NCBI GenBank assembly: GCA_963847515.1
Contig: CAWKAA010000001.1
Location: 1,302,001-1,366,000 of the forward strand
Source: QHXW01 sp963847515
GTDB taxonomy: Bacteria > Acidobacteriota > Terriglobia > Bryobacterales > Bryobacteraceae
Direction of reading: 5' to 3'
Length of the DNA: 64,000 bases
Shown here: positions 27,126 through 36,591 of the stretch, piece after piece
How the letters are laid out: every line of letters starts with the position of its first letter
Position numbering within the stretch: the stretch's first letter is position 1
The notes under the pieces: model-generated
Told to the model about the DNA's origin: nothing
The model's input: the letters and a program-made list of their open reading frames with translations, nothing else
Database searches by the model: none
Program-made: the position numbers and the translations under genes

Positions 27126-27780
27126 TATTGGTGACCATTGGAAAGTACTTTCCCAAGCCAGGGATATACGAGGTGGCCTGGAAGGGATCTAGGTTTTCCG
27201 CTAGGCCCGCGGTAGTTCGCGTCCTGCCCCAGAGGAAGTGACCTCAGAAGCTGGCTACCCTGATCGGGCAATTCGCGGAAGGCCGCTTGACTGTCCTGCC
27301 CAGCCGAGATGGATCTGTGTGGAAGCGCGCCATGCACCTTCAAACCAAGTTTCTTCGCCTTTGCAAGCCTGTGCCTCGATCCGCGCACGAATTGCCGGTC
27401 GAATTCGGTTTCAACCGCGGCACGAATCGATCATCAAAGCGCCGTCGCCTGGTGATCGCGTGCATACGTTTTTCGCTGCCATGGTCGTGCTCGCCGGCCA
27501 CGGTTGTGCGGGTCGTACCAGGGCGTCAGTATTCGCTGAATTACCTCTCCGGTCGCCACACAGAGAAGACGCGGATCTCCATGAGCCGCGGTCCATTGGT
27601 CGGCATCAGCTGGCTTCGAGTCGCTCAAACCGCCGACAGAGATTTCTGCTGACCATCTTCGTTATCTCCCGCCAGGCTTGCGAGCAATGTTACGGTTTCC
27701 TGCTCCGAGGAATTATGCTCGCCGCCTATGAAACGTTTCTTTCCCGGGGGTCACTATTCTAGCAATGCCGCTCTCTCGGC
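27126..27780. other. Non-coding or decayed stretch
   Basis: Several open frames of 60-174 codons exist on both strands. None has a domain, a compositional signature or a start with a Shine-Dalgarno that I can support. The flanks are a dehydrogenase remnant and the propeller gene, so this is probably degraded DNA. Confidence 0.4.
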
Positions 27781-27795
27781 GGCAAAAGAGGAAAT

Positions 27796-29748
27796 ATGAG
27801 TTCTAAAGCCGTGGGCGCGCCCCACATGCACAGTCCCAAGATCCAGATGCCAGGCCGGAAAGCAACGAAGCGGGTCGATCTGGGTCCCACGCTAAAACCC
27901 CGTCCTGAGCCATCCAAAATGAAGCGGGTCGGGATTGTTCCCGTCGCCCCGGAAACAGCGCGCAAGGAGGCGTCCCACGTAAGTCTCACGGATGGCTTCC
28001 AATTTCCCGCGAACAATGGAACTACGGACACGAATGTCACTTTCCACGGCGGCACGACTGCCGGAGGCGTCACGGTGCAGCTCATCTTCTGGGGCGCGAG
28101 TTGGAACGGCAGCGATGCCGGTTTCTGCAACCAATTGATAGACGCTGCAATGAATCAGATTGACGGACCCTTCTGCTCCGCAGTCGGCCAATACGGCCTC
28201 GCGCGGCCGACCCTGGGCGGTTCGCTGATTGTGCTTTCGCCGGGGCCGCCGTCGACCTTCGATGATGGGAACGTCGGCGACATCGTGTGGAATCTGATCG
28301 ACAACAACAACTTTCCCGAACCGGATGATCGTGGCGGGCGCAACTACTATTGCGTGTTTATGCCGCCAGGAACCACGTACGGTCCGGGCGGGGCGCTGGG
28401 AGCACATAGCTGGCCAGGCGACTACGACTTCCCGTTCGACTGGGACACTGCCTGGGTCTCCTGGATCGGAAACTCCGACTTGAACACGATGACGCGCGCC
28501 TTTGGCCACGAACTCGTCGAAACTGTGACCGACCCGCAAGGCGATGGCTGGCACACAGATGTCTCCGGCGCCGAGATCGGCGATATATGTAACAGCCGCC
28601 AGACCTGGAACAAAGGCGTGTTCGTCGAGGGGTACTGGGGGAAGAACAGTGGAGCGTGTGTCGTCCCTCAATGTCCGGAGGTCGTCTCAGCGGTTGTGCG
28701 GAGCGCCGATCACCTGGACGTGTTCGCAACCGGAACCAATAGCGGCACATACACCGCGGCCTGGGAACCGGATTTCACCGACGGCTGGCATGGTTGGTGG
28801 CAAATCAATGGCGGGGTCGCGGCGCCAGGTTCCTCGATCTTCGGCGTATCACGCAGCTTGAACAAGCTCGATGTTTTCTGCGTGGGAACTGACTTCGGTG
28901 TATATACAGCGGCATGGCAACCCGAATTCACCGACGGTTGGCACGGCTGGTGGCGACTCGGCGACTTTACCGCCGCGCCCGGTACGAACGTGCACGCGGT
29001 CTCGCGCAGCAGCGACAGACTCGACATTTTCGCTGTCCGCTCGGACTTTGCGATCTGCACCTGCGGTTGGAGCCCGGACACGGGTTGGAGTTCCTGGATA
29101 CAGATCAACGGCGGCGTGGCCGCTCCGGGCACTTCGGTATACGGTGTATCGCGAAGCCTCGACCACCTCGACATTTTTGCCGTCGGCACAGACCACGGAA
29201 TCTACACCGCAGCATGGGAGCCGGACTTCGCGGACGGTTGGCACGGCTGGTGGCAAATCAACGGCGGAGTAGCCGCCCCAGGCACGTCCGTCTTTCCTGT
29301 TTCACGCAGTCTCGATCACCTCGACATTTTTGCTGTCGGGACAGATCACGCCATCTACACCGCGGCGTGGGAGCCGGACTTCGCGGACGGCTGGCACGGC
29401 TGGTGGCAGATCAACGGCGGCGTCGCGGCCCCTGGAACATCGGTGTTCGGTGTTTCGCGTAGCGCCGACAAGCTAGACATTTTTGCCGTCGGGACAGATC
29501 ATGGCATCTATACCGCGGCGTGGGAGCCGGACTTCGCGGACGGCTGGCACGGCTGGTGGCAGATCAACGGCGGGTTCGCGGCCCCTGGAACATCGGTGTT
29601 CGGCACTTCACGCAGCGCCGACCATCTGGACATTTTCGCAATCGGGACGGACTTCGGATTGTACACGGCAGCCTGGGAGCCGGACTTCGCGGACGGCTGG
29701 CATGGTTGGTGGCGCATTCAGGGCGGCACCACTACGTGGGGTCTTTAA
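27796..29748 (+). CDS. Metallopeptidase-like head fused to a seven-repeat beta-propeller
   Basis: 650 residues; Shine-Dalgarno GAGGAA lies just before the ATG. Residues 1-60 are basic and Pro-rich with no clear signal peptide. Residues about 75-290 contain FGHELVETVTDPQGDGW followed by AEIGDICN, a pattern (HExxExxTDP...GD.C) of a putative metal-dependent hydrolase domain found in secreted Acidobacteria and fungal proteins. Residues about 295-650 are seven 51-residue repeats of the form SRSxDxLDIFAVGTDxGIYTA, then AWEPDFADGWHGWWQINGGV, consistent with seven blades of a lectin-like propeller. Repeats 4-6 are almost identical at DNA level with a 153-bp period. Repeat 3 is the most diverged and two residues shorter. 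Ligand and target are unknown; a carbohydrate-binding role is inferred from the fold only. Confidence 0.75.
   Translation: MSSKAVGAPHMHSPKIQMPGRKATKRVDLGPTLKPRPEPSKMKRVGIVPVAPETARKEASHVSLTDGFQFPANNGTTDTNVTFHGGTTAGGVTVQLIFWGASWNGSDAGFCNQLIDAAMNQIDGPFCSAVGQYGLARPTLGGSLIVLSPGPPSTFDDGNVGDIVWNLIDNNNFPEPDDRGGRNYYCVFMPPGTTYGPGGALGAHSWPGDYDFPFDWDTAWVSWIGNSDLNTMTRAFGHELVETVTDPQGDGWHTDVSGAEIGDICNSRQTWNKGVFVEGYWGKNSGACVVPQCPEVVSAVVRSADHLDVFATGTNSGTYTAAWEPDFTDGWHGWWQINGGVAAPGSSIFGVSRSLNKLDVFCVGTDFGVYTAAWQPEFTDGWHGWWRLGDFTAAPGTNVHAVSRSSDRLDIFAVRSDFAICTCGWSPDTGWSSWIQINGGVAAPGTSVYGVSRSLDHLDIFAVGTDHGIYTAAWEPDFADGWHGWWQINGGVAAPGTSVFPVSRSLDHLDIFAVGTDHAIYTAAWEPDFADGWHGWWQINGGVAAPGTSVFGVSRSADKLDIFAVGTDHGIYTAAWEPDFADGWHGWWQINGGFAAPGTSVFGTSRSADHLDIFAIGTDFGLYTAAWEPDFADGWHGWWRIQGGTTTWGL
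29151..29656 (+). repeat. 153-bp near-identical tandem repeats inside the propeller gene
   Basis: Blades 4, 5 and 6 (about 29151-29610) and the first part of blade 7 repeat with a 153-bp period. For example, the codons for the EPDFADGWHGWWQINGG segment recur at about 29218, 29371 and 29524 with only a few base changes. The high DNA identity means these units duplicated recently or are kept alike by gene conversion. Confidence 0.75.
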
Positions 29749-29769
29749 GGCGCTAACGCCTTCGACCTG

Positions 29770-30295
29770 ATGAACAAAGAATCCGCTGATCATGCGCAGG
29801 AGGCGCGCAACACATTGCAGTTGCGGCTATCTGAAAGCAGGGACATGGACGATGACCTGTCCGCACTCAAGCTCCTGCGGACGCTGCCTTACGTGGATGC
29901 CCAGAACATTGCCCTGGTCGGCCATTCGTTCGGAGGATCGCTCACGGTGCTACTAGCCGAACGTGAGTCGAACGTGAGCCGAACTTGCGGGCGGTCGTAG
30001 TGTTCTCCGGCGCCGGATATAGCTTTGGTCGTTCTCCAGAGTTGCGAGCGCGCCTGCTCACCGCCATTGACCGTATCGCAGCTCCGGTCTTCTTCGTTCA
30101 CGCTGAGAACGATTACTCCCTCTCGTCCGGCACGGTGCTGGACGCCCGCCGCGAGCAGATCGGGAAACCGCATCGTTTGAAGATCTATCCGCCCATCGGG
30201 CAGACGGTTGACGATGGCATGACTTCCTCCATCTCAGGGTGAGTATTTGGCAGCCCGACGTGTTCGCTTTTTTGGACGAAAACATGCGGAGGTGA
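29770..30295 (+). pseudogene. Alpha/beta-hydrolase (dienelactone-hydrolase-like) remnant, two frame breaks
   Basis: The first frame gives ADHAQEARNTLQLRLSES and then DALKLLRTLP-like sequence, with the nucleophile elbow VGHSFGGSLTVLLAE. An 11-bp tandem duplication (29958-29968 and 29969-29979) then shifts the frame. It continues LRAVVVFSGAGYSFG with the acid-residue strand APVFFVHAENDYS. A second shift near 30218 leads to HDFLHLR...WQPDVFAFLDENMRR and a TGA at 30293-30295. The His of DGHDF would be the catalytic histidine. The N-terminal lid and first strands are missing. This is a true pseudogene: removing one duplicated unit restores the reading frame exactly. Confidence 0.7.
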
Positions 30296-30411
30296 GCCTG
30301 AAGGGAAAGGTGGTCGGCCGGAAACAATCGCGAAGTCAAGACGATGTTAAGTGCCATTCTCGGTCCTAATCCACGGTGCGGCCTAAGGGGAACAGAGTGA
30401 AGCGAAGCTGA

Positions 30412-32958
30412 CTATCCGTCGTAATGGAGTGCGCGCATTGGCTCCACCCGTGACGCCCATCTCGCCGGCACATAACCCGCCACGACTGCGACGGCGGCTA
30501 GTACGAATGTGGCGCCGGAGATGGCCAGCGGGTCGAGTGCAGAAATCCCGAAGAGCTGAGCGGCAACGATGCTCTTGACGGCCCAGATCGATGGTAGCCC
30601 CAACGCTACACCGACCCCGATCAAAATCAGGATTTCACGCAGCACTAGCTTCAGGATATCGCCGGGTTGTGCGCCGAGAGACATGCGGATGCCGATTTCG
30701 TTGGTGCGGCCCGTAACGTTGTAAGACATCACGCCATAGAGCCCGATGGCTGCCAGTGCCAGCGCCAGCATTCCAAAGATGCCGGTGAGCCGGCTGATAG
30801 CCCGCTCGGTAACCAGAGTTTCGCCTATCAGCTCGTTCATCGTCCGGATCTCTACCGGTGGAACCGCGGGGGCAACCTCCCGCACGGCGGCCCGAATCGC
30901 AGTCGTCACTGCCGCCGGGTTTCCGGCGTAGTGAACCTCAAAAGAGCAGAAGGAGGGCTCATCGCCCTTCGGATTGAAGAAGGGCAGATAGAATTGCGGA
31001 GATGCCGGCTCGCGCAAACTGTTATGCTTCGCGTCTCTCACGACACCGACTATCACAAATTCTTGTGGCTGGTCATGGCCGTACCAGACCCTCTTGCCAA
31101 GAGGATTTGCGCCATGGAAATACTTGCGGGCGAATGTCTGGTTGATAACGCCCACCGTCTGCGAGCTGCGCTCATCGTCGGCGGTGAACTCCCTACCCAA
31201 AAGGACCAGCTGCCCGATGGCAACGAAGTGACGTGCCGGCACGAGATCGTTCCGGACGTAATTCTCAGTTCCTGTCTTAGGTCTGGAACCATCCAGAGAG
31301 ATGGAGCTTCCTGTGTCGTCCCCGGCAAACAACCCCATAAACGCGAGTGTCGCGCCTTTGATTTGCGGGATCGTGTCGAGACGAGCCAGTAATTCCTTGT
31401 GGACACGATGAACGGCCGGCCCACTATAGCCGCTGGCTTCCAGAAAGCCGATATCGAACTGCAACAGATGGTCGTGGTCAAAGCCCGGATACTGGCTGGT
31501 CAAACCCTGAAAGCTTCGCAAAAATAACCCGGCGACGATCAGCACCGCCAGCGAAACGGCAATTTGTCCGGCCACCAGAACTCTGCCCGCAGGCAACCGT
31601 GAATCGCGCGGGCCGCGGCGGAGTGAGCCCTTGGCGGCGCCGCTTAGAGTGATATTTAATTCCTGGCGCGCCGCCCGAAGTCCCGGAACCAATCCGAACA
31701 GGATTCCGGTCAGCACGGAAATGCCAAGTGTCAATAACAGGATGCGAGCGTCGGGACGCAGGTCGAGAAAAACAGGATTGGAGGTGGTGGAGACGAGTCT
31801 CACCAGCACGGCGTCTGCCCACCGTGCCAGGATCAAGCCGAACACACCTCCAGACAGCGCGAGGAGCACGCTCTCGACTAGTAGTTGCTGCAAGATCCGC
31901 AAGCGGCTCGCGCCCAGCGCCACGCGCACGGCGATCTCCCGTTGCCGGGCGGATCCGCGCGCGAGCAGAAGGTTGGCCACGTTTGCGCAGGCGATGAGCA
32001 GAACCATGCCCACCACTGCCATCAGAATCTGGAGCGGCTGAACGGAATCACTCAGGTTGCTCGCGCCACGGCTGCCGTCTGTGAGTTGGATCCTCGAATC
32101 AAGATATTCCCGCCTGCGGTCTGCGGGCATCTCCGCCGCGTCGGTCTCGCGGATCTGGTGCAACGTCACGTTGATACTGGATTGCGCCTGCGCCAGTGTT
32201 ACTCCAGCCCTCAGGCGAGCAATGACTTGCAGCCATAGAATTTTCTGCAACGGATTCTTAAGTCTGTCGAGGAAGTTGGTCCAGGCCGGAAAGACTTCGG
32301 CCTGCATCGTTAGCGGAACCCAGATGTCCGTTGAGAATCCGACCGTCTCGCCTGAGAATCCTTCTTGTGCCACGCCGATGATGTCAAACGTCGTGCGGCG
32401 AAGGCGAATCCTTTTCCCAATGATTGAAGGGTCCAGAGCAAAACGGCTTTTCCAGTACCCGTAGCTGATCACGGCAACAGGATTGGCGTGCTGTACTTTG
32501 TCAACCTCAGCTGTGAACGTGCGACCCAGGAATGGCCGGATTCCCAGAACCCGAAAGTAATCTCCGCTCACCATGGTGACGTCGGCGTGCTCCGGCTCAC
32601 TTGATCGAGCATCCTCGACGGTGATGTCGGTTCGCCGCACATAACTGTCGACAGCTAGCATGCCGGAGAAGACCTGGTTCTTGTCGACCAAATCCCGGAA
32701 CTCGCAGTAGGCGAACATGCCGCGCTTCCCGGACCCGTCGCCGACTCCGATGCCGTGAAACTCCGGGTTCGAAAGCATGACCAACCGTTGCGGGTCTTCT
32801 GCTGGGAGGGCGCGCAGCAAAACGGCGTTGAGAACGGTGAAAATCGCGGTATTAGCGCCGATACCCAGCGCCACTGTCAGCACCGCGATGATTGTGAAAC
32901 CGGGACTTTTCAGCAGCCCTCGTATGCCCAGTCGCACATCCTGCCAAAGTGATCTCAT
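30412..32958 (-). CDS. ADOP-family MacB/FtsX-like permease
   Basis: 848 residues from the ATG at 32958 (MRSLWQDVRLGIRGLLKSPG). GGGAGGT lies 10 bases upstream; a GTG at 32970 is too close to it. The chain has the first FtsX membrane segment (SPGFTIIAVLTVALGIGANT) and a periplasmic domain with SGDYFRVLGIRPFLGR. A central bundle follows (MVLLIACANVANLLLARGSARQREIAVRVALG), then a second periplasmic domain and a C-terminal bundle (TGRTNEIGIRMSLGAQPGDI) ending PARWASRVEPMRALHYDG. This is the full duplicated-permease layout without a frame break. It lacks the short N-terminal domain and the PadR neighbour seen with the 45.6-kb copy. No ATP-binding subunit is nearby. The role is unknown; macrolide-type export or lipoprotein handling are only analogies to MacB/LolE. 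Confidence 0.9.
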   Translation of the reverse strand: MRSLWQDVRLGIRGLLKSPGFTIIAVLTVALGIGANTAIFTVLNAVLLRALPAEDPQRLVMLSNPEFHGIGVGDGSGKRGMFAYCEFRDLVDKNQVFSGMLAVDSYVRRTDITVEDARSSEPEHADVTMVSGDYFRVLGIRPFLGRTFTAEVDKVQHANPVAVISYGYWKSRFALDPSIIGKRIRLRRTTFDIIGVAQEGFSGETVGFSTDIWVPLTMQAEVFPAWTNFLDRLKNPLQKILWLQVIARLRAGVTLAQAQSSINVTLHQIRETDAAEMPADRRREYLDSRIQLTDGSRGASNLSDSVQPLQILMAVVGMVLLIACANVANLLLARGSARQREIAVRVALGASRLRILQQLLVESVLLALSGGVFGLILARWADAVLVRLVSTTSNPVFLDLRPDARILLLTLGISVLTGILFGLVPGLRAARQELNITLSGAAKGSLRRGPRDSRLPAGRVLVAGQIAVSLAVLIVAGLFLRSFQGLTSQYPGFDHDHLLQFDIGFLEASGYSGPAVHRVHKELLARLDTIPQIKGATLAFMGLFAGDDTGSSISLDGSRPKTGTENYVRNDLVPARHFVAIGQLVLLGREFTADDERSSQTVGVINQTFARKYFHGANPLGKRVWYGHDQPQEFVIVGVVRDAKHNSLREPASPQFYLPFFNPKGDEPSFCSFEVHYAGNPAAVTTAIRAAVREVAPAVPPVEIRTMNELIGETLVTERAISRLTGIFGMLALALAAIGLYGVMSYNVTGRTNEIGIRMSLGAQPGDILKLVLREILILIGVGVALGLPSIWAVKSIVAAQLFGISALDPLAISGATFVLAAVAVVAGYVPARWASRVEPMRALHYDG

Positions 32959-33369
32959 CGGGTCACACACCTCCCTGTGTCTATTACGCCAACGGCTGCA
33001 TCTGGATAGCCGAGTCGGACCGATTTATTCAGTGATACTGCATGGCTTGGCGAAGGAAGCTCCAGCCTACGCATGCTCTCAATGTTCGCACCTGGGAAAC
33101 AGGTTTGATGAATCGGACGCCCCTAGGTCGTGTCGTTTACTGTATGGTGTGTGTCACGAGAGCCGGAACTCCGGTTCTGGGAGATGCGGCTTGGGCTGCC
33201 CGGCCTGACCCCTGCCGAACACTGGCCGACTTCCCGGGAGGAGTCCGATGGATCTTTCTCCGAGTGCCCGACATCGCCCAGTGACCAAACCGGCACGCTT
33301 CCTAGAACGCTAACGTATCTGAGGAGCTTGAAAGTCTGGCCGACCGTTAGTCTTCGAAAACCCCACCAA
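32959..33369. other. Intergenic region between topoisomerase VI and the ADOP permease
   Basis: It contains the permease leader at the left edge. A long plus-strand open frame begins here and runs antisense through the topoisomerase gene, but it has no protein features. No terminator with a T-run was seen after the topoisomerase stop. Confidence 0.4.
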
Positions 33370-34506
33370 CTAGTCGAGGAACTCGCTCTCCTCCAACCGG
33401 ACCGGTACGTATTCTTCCGTAACATAGCTGATGTCTTTGCTGATCAGGGCTTCGACTTCGAGCTTGAAGCCGTTCTTCAACATCAGCTCGATTTCCTTTT
33501 GCCAGGGCTTTTTGTTCACGAACCAGGGATATTGCGCGATCTGCCGGGCCCGTTTGATGTCTTGCTCGTTCAATTTGATTTGCACGCTGGGAGTAAGCTG
33601 GCAGCGGCCATAATCCAGACTGCGCAACCCCAGGAAACGCACATCGGGGATAGCCATGCGGCGCGATTCGTAGGCAAGATTGATCGACCCCTGTTTGATC
33701 ACGCTGTATATGTAATACCCCCAGGGGTCGTTATCCAGCAGGCAATACACCGGCAGTTTCAACTCGTAATGGAGGCGGTGCAGCATACGACGAACGCCGC
33801 GGGGCGGTTGACCTCCGCCATGTGTCAGGATGCAGTTGTGTTTGCGCCAGAATTTATCCTCGTTGAATCGCCGCCAAACTGTGTCTTTTTCGACATGCAG
33901 GATGAATTTTGCAGTGTTCTTTTTGAACTGCACGATGTCCTGTTCGACGATCGACGGGATGCTGTAGCCGCCAGAGCCCATGCGGGAACAGTCGATCGTG
34001 TCGCCACTATCTACCAGTGTGATCGGGCCAACCATCGCCCCCGCGTTTTTGGCGTACAGGTGAAGCTCTTCGCGCATCGAATCGAGTGAGACCTCGATGT
34101 CCTCGATGACGGGATCGCATTCATCCTGCGTATCGAACGTCTCTTCGCTAGTCCCTTCGATGGTGTGCTTCAGCAGGTAGAACAAACCTCGGATGCTGGT
34201 TGTCTTTCCCTGGTCGATCAGTTGCTTGCATCCGGAAGCGACAAGCAGTGTCTGCATGTAGCTGCGGGCTTGAGCCAGATTGAATAATTCCCGCCGGTTG
34301 GTCCCGCCGCCCATCTCAATAATGCGCTTCGATTGATTGAACCGAACATTCGATAATGATCGTGACGGGATATCCACGTACGGCGCCCGCCCACGTTCCG
34401 CGGACTGGATGACGGTATCGGCAAGACCGCGAATCGAACCGAGAGTCTTCCTATCTTTCGTCGAGCGGTTCGGTGTGGCTGAAGTCGATTTCGCTTTCTT
34501 AGCCAT
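33370..34506 (-). CDS. top6A: DNA topoisomerase VI subunit A (Spo11-like cleavage subunit)
   Basis: 378 residues. The winged-helix/CAP part carries TSIRGLFYLLKHT with Tyr110 at the position of the catalytic tyrosine (usual motif RDxYY, second Tyr; the first is Phe here). The Toprim domain has the expected acidic residues: FILHVEKDTVWRRF (Glu) and VYCLLDNDPWGYYIY (DxD). GGGQPPRGVRRMLHRL is the conserved loop between them, and MAIPDVRFLGLRSLDY matches the archaeal proteins. It cuts both strands through 5'-phosphotyrosyl links and passes a second duplex, driven by the B subunit encoded three bases upstream. A basic Ser/Thr-rich N-terminal tail of about 25 residues precedes the core. Topo VI is standard in archaea and plants but patchy in bacteria. 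Confidence 0.93.
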   Translation of the reverse strand: MAKKAKSTSATPNRSTKDRKTLGSIRGLADTVIQSAERGRAPYVDIPSRSLSNVRFNQSKRIIEMGGGTNRRELFNLAQARSYMQTLLVASGCKQLIDQGKTTSIRGLFYLLKHTIEGTSEETFDTQDECDPVIEDIEVSLDSMREELHLYAKNAGAMVGPITLVDSGDTIDCSRMGSGGYSIPSIVEQDIVQFKKNTAKFILHVEKDTVWRRFNEDKFWRKHNCILTHGGGQPPRGVRRMLHRLHYELKLPVYCLLDNDPWGYYIYSVIKQGSINLAYESRRMAIPDVRFLGLRSLDYGRCQLTPSVQIKLNEQDIKRARQIAQYPWFVNKKPWQKEIELMLKNGFKLEVEALISKDISYVTEEYVPVRLEESEFLD

Positions 34507-34509
34507 AAT

Positions 34510-36591
34510 TTACGCAGTTGGTTCAGACGATGCCTTTTCGCGGGGAGTTTCTTCCGGGTTGACGATCAGCACATTCTCGCCAAACTCCTCGCCAGCGTTT
34601 TCACGCTGTTTCCCTTCGTCGTTCAGTTGCGTATCCGCAACGGCCGTCTTACGTTTCGCGACATCGACCAAGCGGCCATACAGATCCCGTCTGGGGCGAT
34701 CTCCGTAATCCTTGATTGTGGCGACGGCATGTGCCACCTCACCAAGATAGCGCAGGAAAATCTCACGACGTTCACCTTCCTGACGCACGCGTTTACGCCG
34801 ATTGAGGTAAACCGCCAGTTTTCTTCCCACGGCCTGAAGGCCTAGCCGCAACTCCTTCACGATTTCGGGATACGATGCGATGGCTTCTTTCGATTCACTG
34901 GTAAACGGCACCCAAACGCTGGCGACATGCACCATAACGGTGACCGGACCGACCGGCAATTGACCGCGGGATTGAGCCAAACCGTAAGCCCGCCAGTTGG
35001 TACCGGTGACGGACTGCGTGACGGCACAAGCCGCCGTTTGGAACTGAAGTGGAACACGGTTCGCATAGCGCAGCACCTGCATCGACTGGTTTTCGCTCAG
35101 GTTGACATTTTTCATTGCGGCGAAAAGTTGATCGACTTCCTCCTTCTTGAGCTTCGAAGGCGATTGACGAGTCCCCATCCTCGCCTGCGACAGGATTTTG
35201 TCGGCACCAGTCGCGCCGACTCCATCGAACGTCGTCAGTAAGAATTGCTTCAGCGACCGGGCATCACTCTCGCTGAGCAGGTCGGTCAATGCGTCCAGCG
35301 TGACCTTCTGGGTTGAACTAGCACCACCATAGGCAAGTCCGACCTCGATCAGAAACGGGTTTCCGCGATATACCGCGGGCGGACGCGTCGCAGCGCAGAA
35401 AAATTCGCCGGGCAGCTGATGATGAAGGCCTTTGAGAATCAGCGCTTCACCGATCGGTGAGATGCAGTCGGCCGCGGGAGCGCTGATTTTCGTCTCTTGA
35501 ATCGCTTTGTAAAGTGAGTCGGCTTCCTGGCGTCCAATCTTCTTAGGATTGGCGCGAGTGCCGATCTTTGCCGTTTCGCAGATTTTCTGTGCAACTCCGG
35601 AACTCACACGGGAAAACGAGGTTGTCAGAAACTGCGCCATCGAGGGCGCTGAGGTTTCCTTCAACATGGTGACCAGCTGCCCGAGTTCGATGCCATATGG
35701 GTGTGGCTTGATCTCTACGGGTTCAGGCGGAAGCTGAGTTGTGGATCGCGAATACGTGGTCTCGCCGCCATCGGGATCGATATAGTGAATCGTCACGTGT
35801 GGATTGGCGATGGCCGTCTGTTCCAGATATTCGTCCACACTGCCGCGCCCGCGTTGGTAACGTCCTTCGAGCTCGATCGTGACACGCGTGCCGCTGCGCA
35901 CTGCATGGTGAGAATGGGACTGTTGATCCGGAATGGGGTATTGCGATACCCATTCGATACCGTGGTCGGTAATGTACTTCTGGCCTTTTTCACCGGCTGG
36001 AATGTCTTCGCCGTCGCCGTTGCCGTTAACAATTTCCGGCATGTTCCGCCGCGTGTCGATTTGTATTTCGAAGTAATGCGCCGGCTTCTTTGGCGAAGTC
36101 ATGGAAACGATCTTCACCGGTTTACCTGTAGTCAGCATCCCGTACATGCCCGCAGCGCTGATACCGATTCCTTGTTGTCCTCGACTCATCCGCAGTCTAT
36201 GAAATTTCGAACCATAGAGCAGTTTCCCGAAGATGAGCGGTATCTGTTTTTTGACAATGCCCGGCCCGTTATCTTGGACACCGATTTTGTACCGATTGGG
36301 ACCCGTAGCTTCGATATGAACCCAGACCTCGGGAACAATATCCGCTTCCTCGCAAGCGTCGAGTGAATTGTCGACAGCCTCTTTAACCGCCGTCAGGAGA
36401 GCTTTTCTCGGATTATCGAAGCCAAGTAGGTGCCTGTTCTTTGCGAAAAATTCGCTGACGGATATGTCGCGCTGTTTTGCCGCCATCGACTCGGCCGTAA
36501 CGGCGCGCCGCTTTGGCTGTTCACCTCTCTCGTTGACGTTCGGCATATTTGTCTGTTCTTCCATTTTGCCGGACTTTACTTTGGAACTCAT
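34510..36591 (-). CDS. top6B: DNA topoisomerase VI subunit B (GHKL ATPase)
   Basis: 693 residues. The N-terminal GHKL ATPase motifs are intact: the N box (LTAVKEAVDNSLDACEEA), G1 (GVQDNGPGIVKKQIP) and G2 (SRGQQGIGISAAGMYG). A helix-two-turn-helix region and the transducer domain follow (residues about 300-560), then a charged C-terminal extension of about 70 residues (KRKTAVADTQLNDEGKQRENAGEEFGEN) not found in all homologues. The B subunit dimerises on ATP binding and gates DNA for the A subunit. The first 36 residues are polar; the ATG at residue 36 (MAAKQRDISVSEFF) is an alternative start close to the domain boundary. Both genes are on the minus strand, three bases apart, clearly one operon. 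Confidence 0.93.
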   Translation of the reverse strand: MSSKVKSGKMEEQTNMPNVNERGEQPKRRAVTAESMAAKQRDISVSEFFAKNRHLLGFDNPRKALLTAVKEAVDNSLDACEEADIVPEVWVHIEATGPNRYKIGVQDNGPGIVKKQIPLIFGKLLYGSKFHRLRMSRGQQGIGISAAGMYGMLTTGKPVKIVSMTSPKKPAHYFEIQIDTRRNMPEIVNGNGDGEDIPAGEKGQKYITDHGIEWVSQYPIPDQQSHSHHAVRSGTRVTIELEGRYQRGRGSVDEYLEQTAIANPHVTIHYIDPDGGETTYSRSTTQLPPEPVEIKPHPYGIELGQLVTMLKETSAPSMAQFLTTSFSRVSSGVAQKICETAKIGTRANPKKIGRQEADSLYKAIQETKISAPAADCISPIGEALILKGLHHQLPGEFFCAATRPPAVYRGNPFLIEVGLAYGGASSTQKVTLDALTDLLSESDARSLKQFLLTTFDGVGATGADKILSQARMGTRQSPSKLKKEEVDQLFAAMKNVNLSENQSMQVLRYANRVPLQFQTAACAVTQSVTGTNWRAYGLAQSRGQLPVGPVTVMVHVASVWVPFTSESKEAIASYPEIVKELRLGLQAVGRKLAVYLNRRKRVRQEGERREIFLRYLGEVAHAVATIKDYGDRPRRDLYGRLVDVAKRKTAVADTQLNDEGKQRENAGEEFGENVLIVNPEETPREKASSEPTA

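Noticed and set aside
27238..27762. 174-codon plus-strand open frame
   Set aside because: No domain, no Shine-Dalgarno, Arg/Pro/Ser-rich as expected of a chance frame.
29746..29762. Small hairpin AAGGCG/CGCCTT at the propeller stop codon
   Set aside because: Only six base pairs and no T-run, so not called as a terminator.
33130..34089. 319-codon plus-strand open frame
   Set aside because: Antisense to topoisomerase VI subunit A, whose catalytic motifs are unambiguous.
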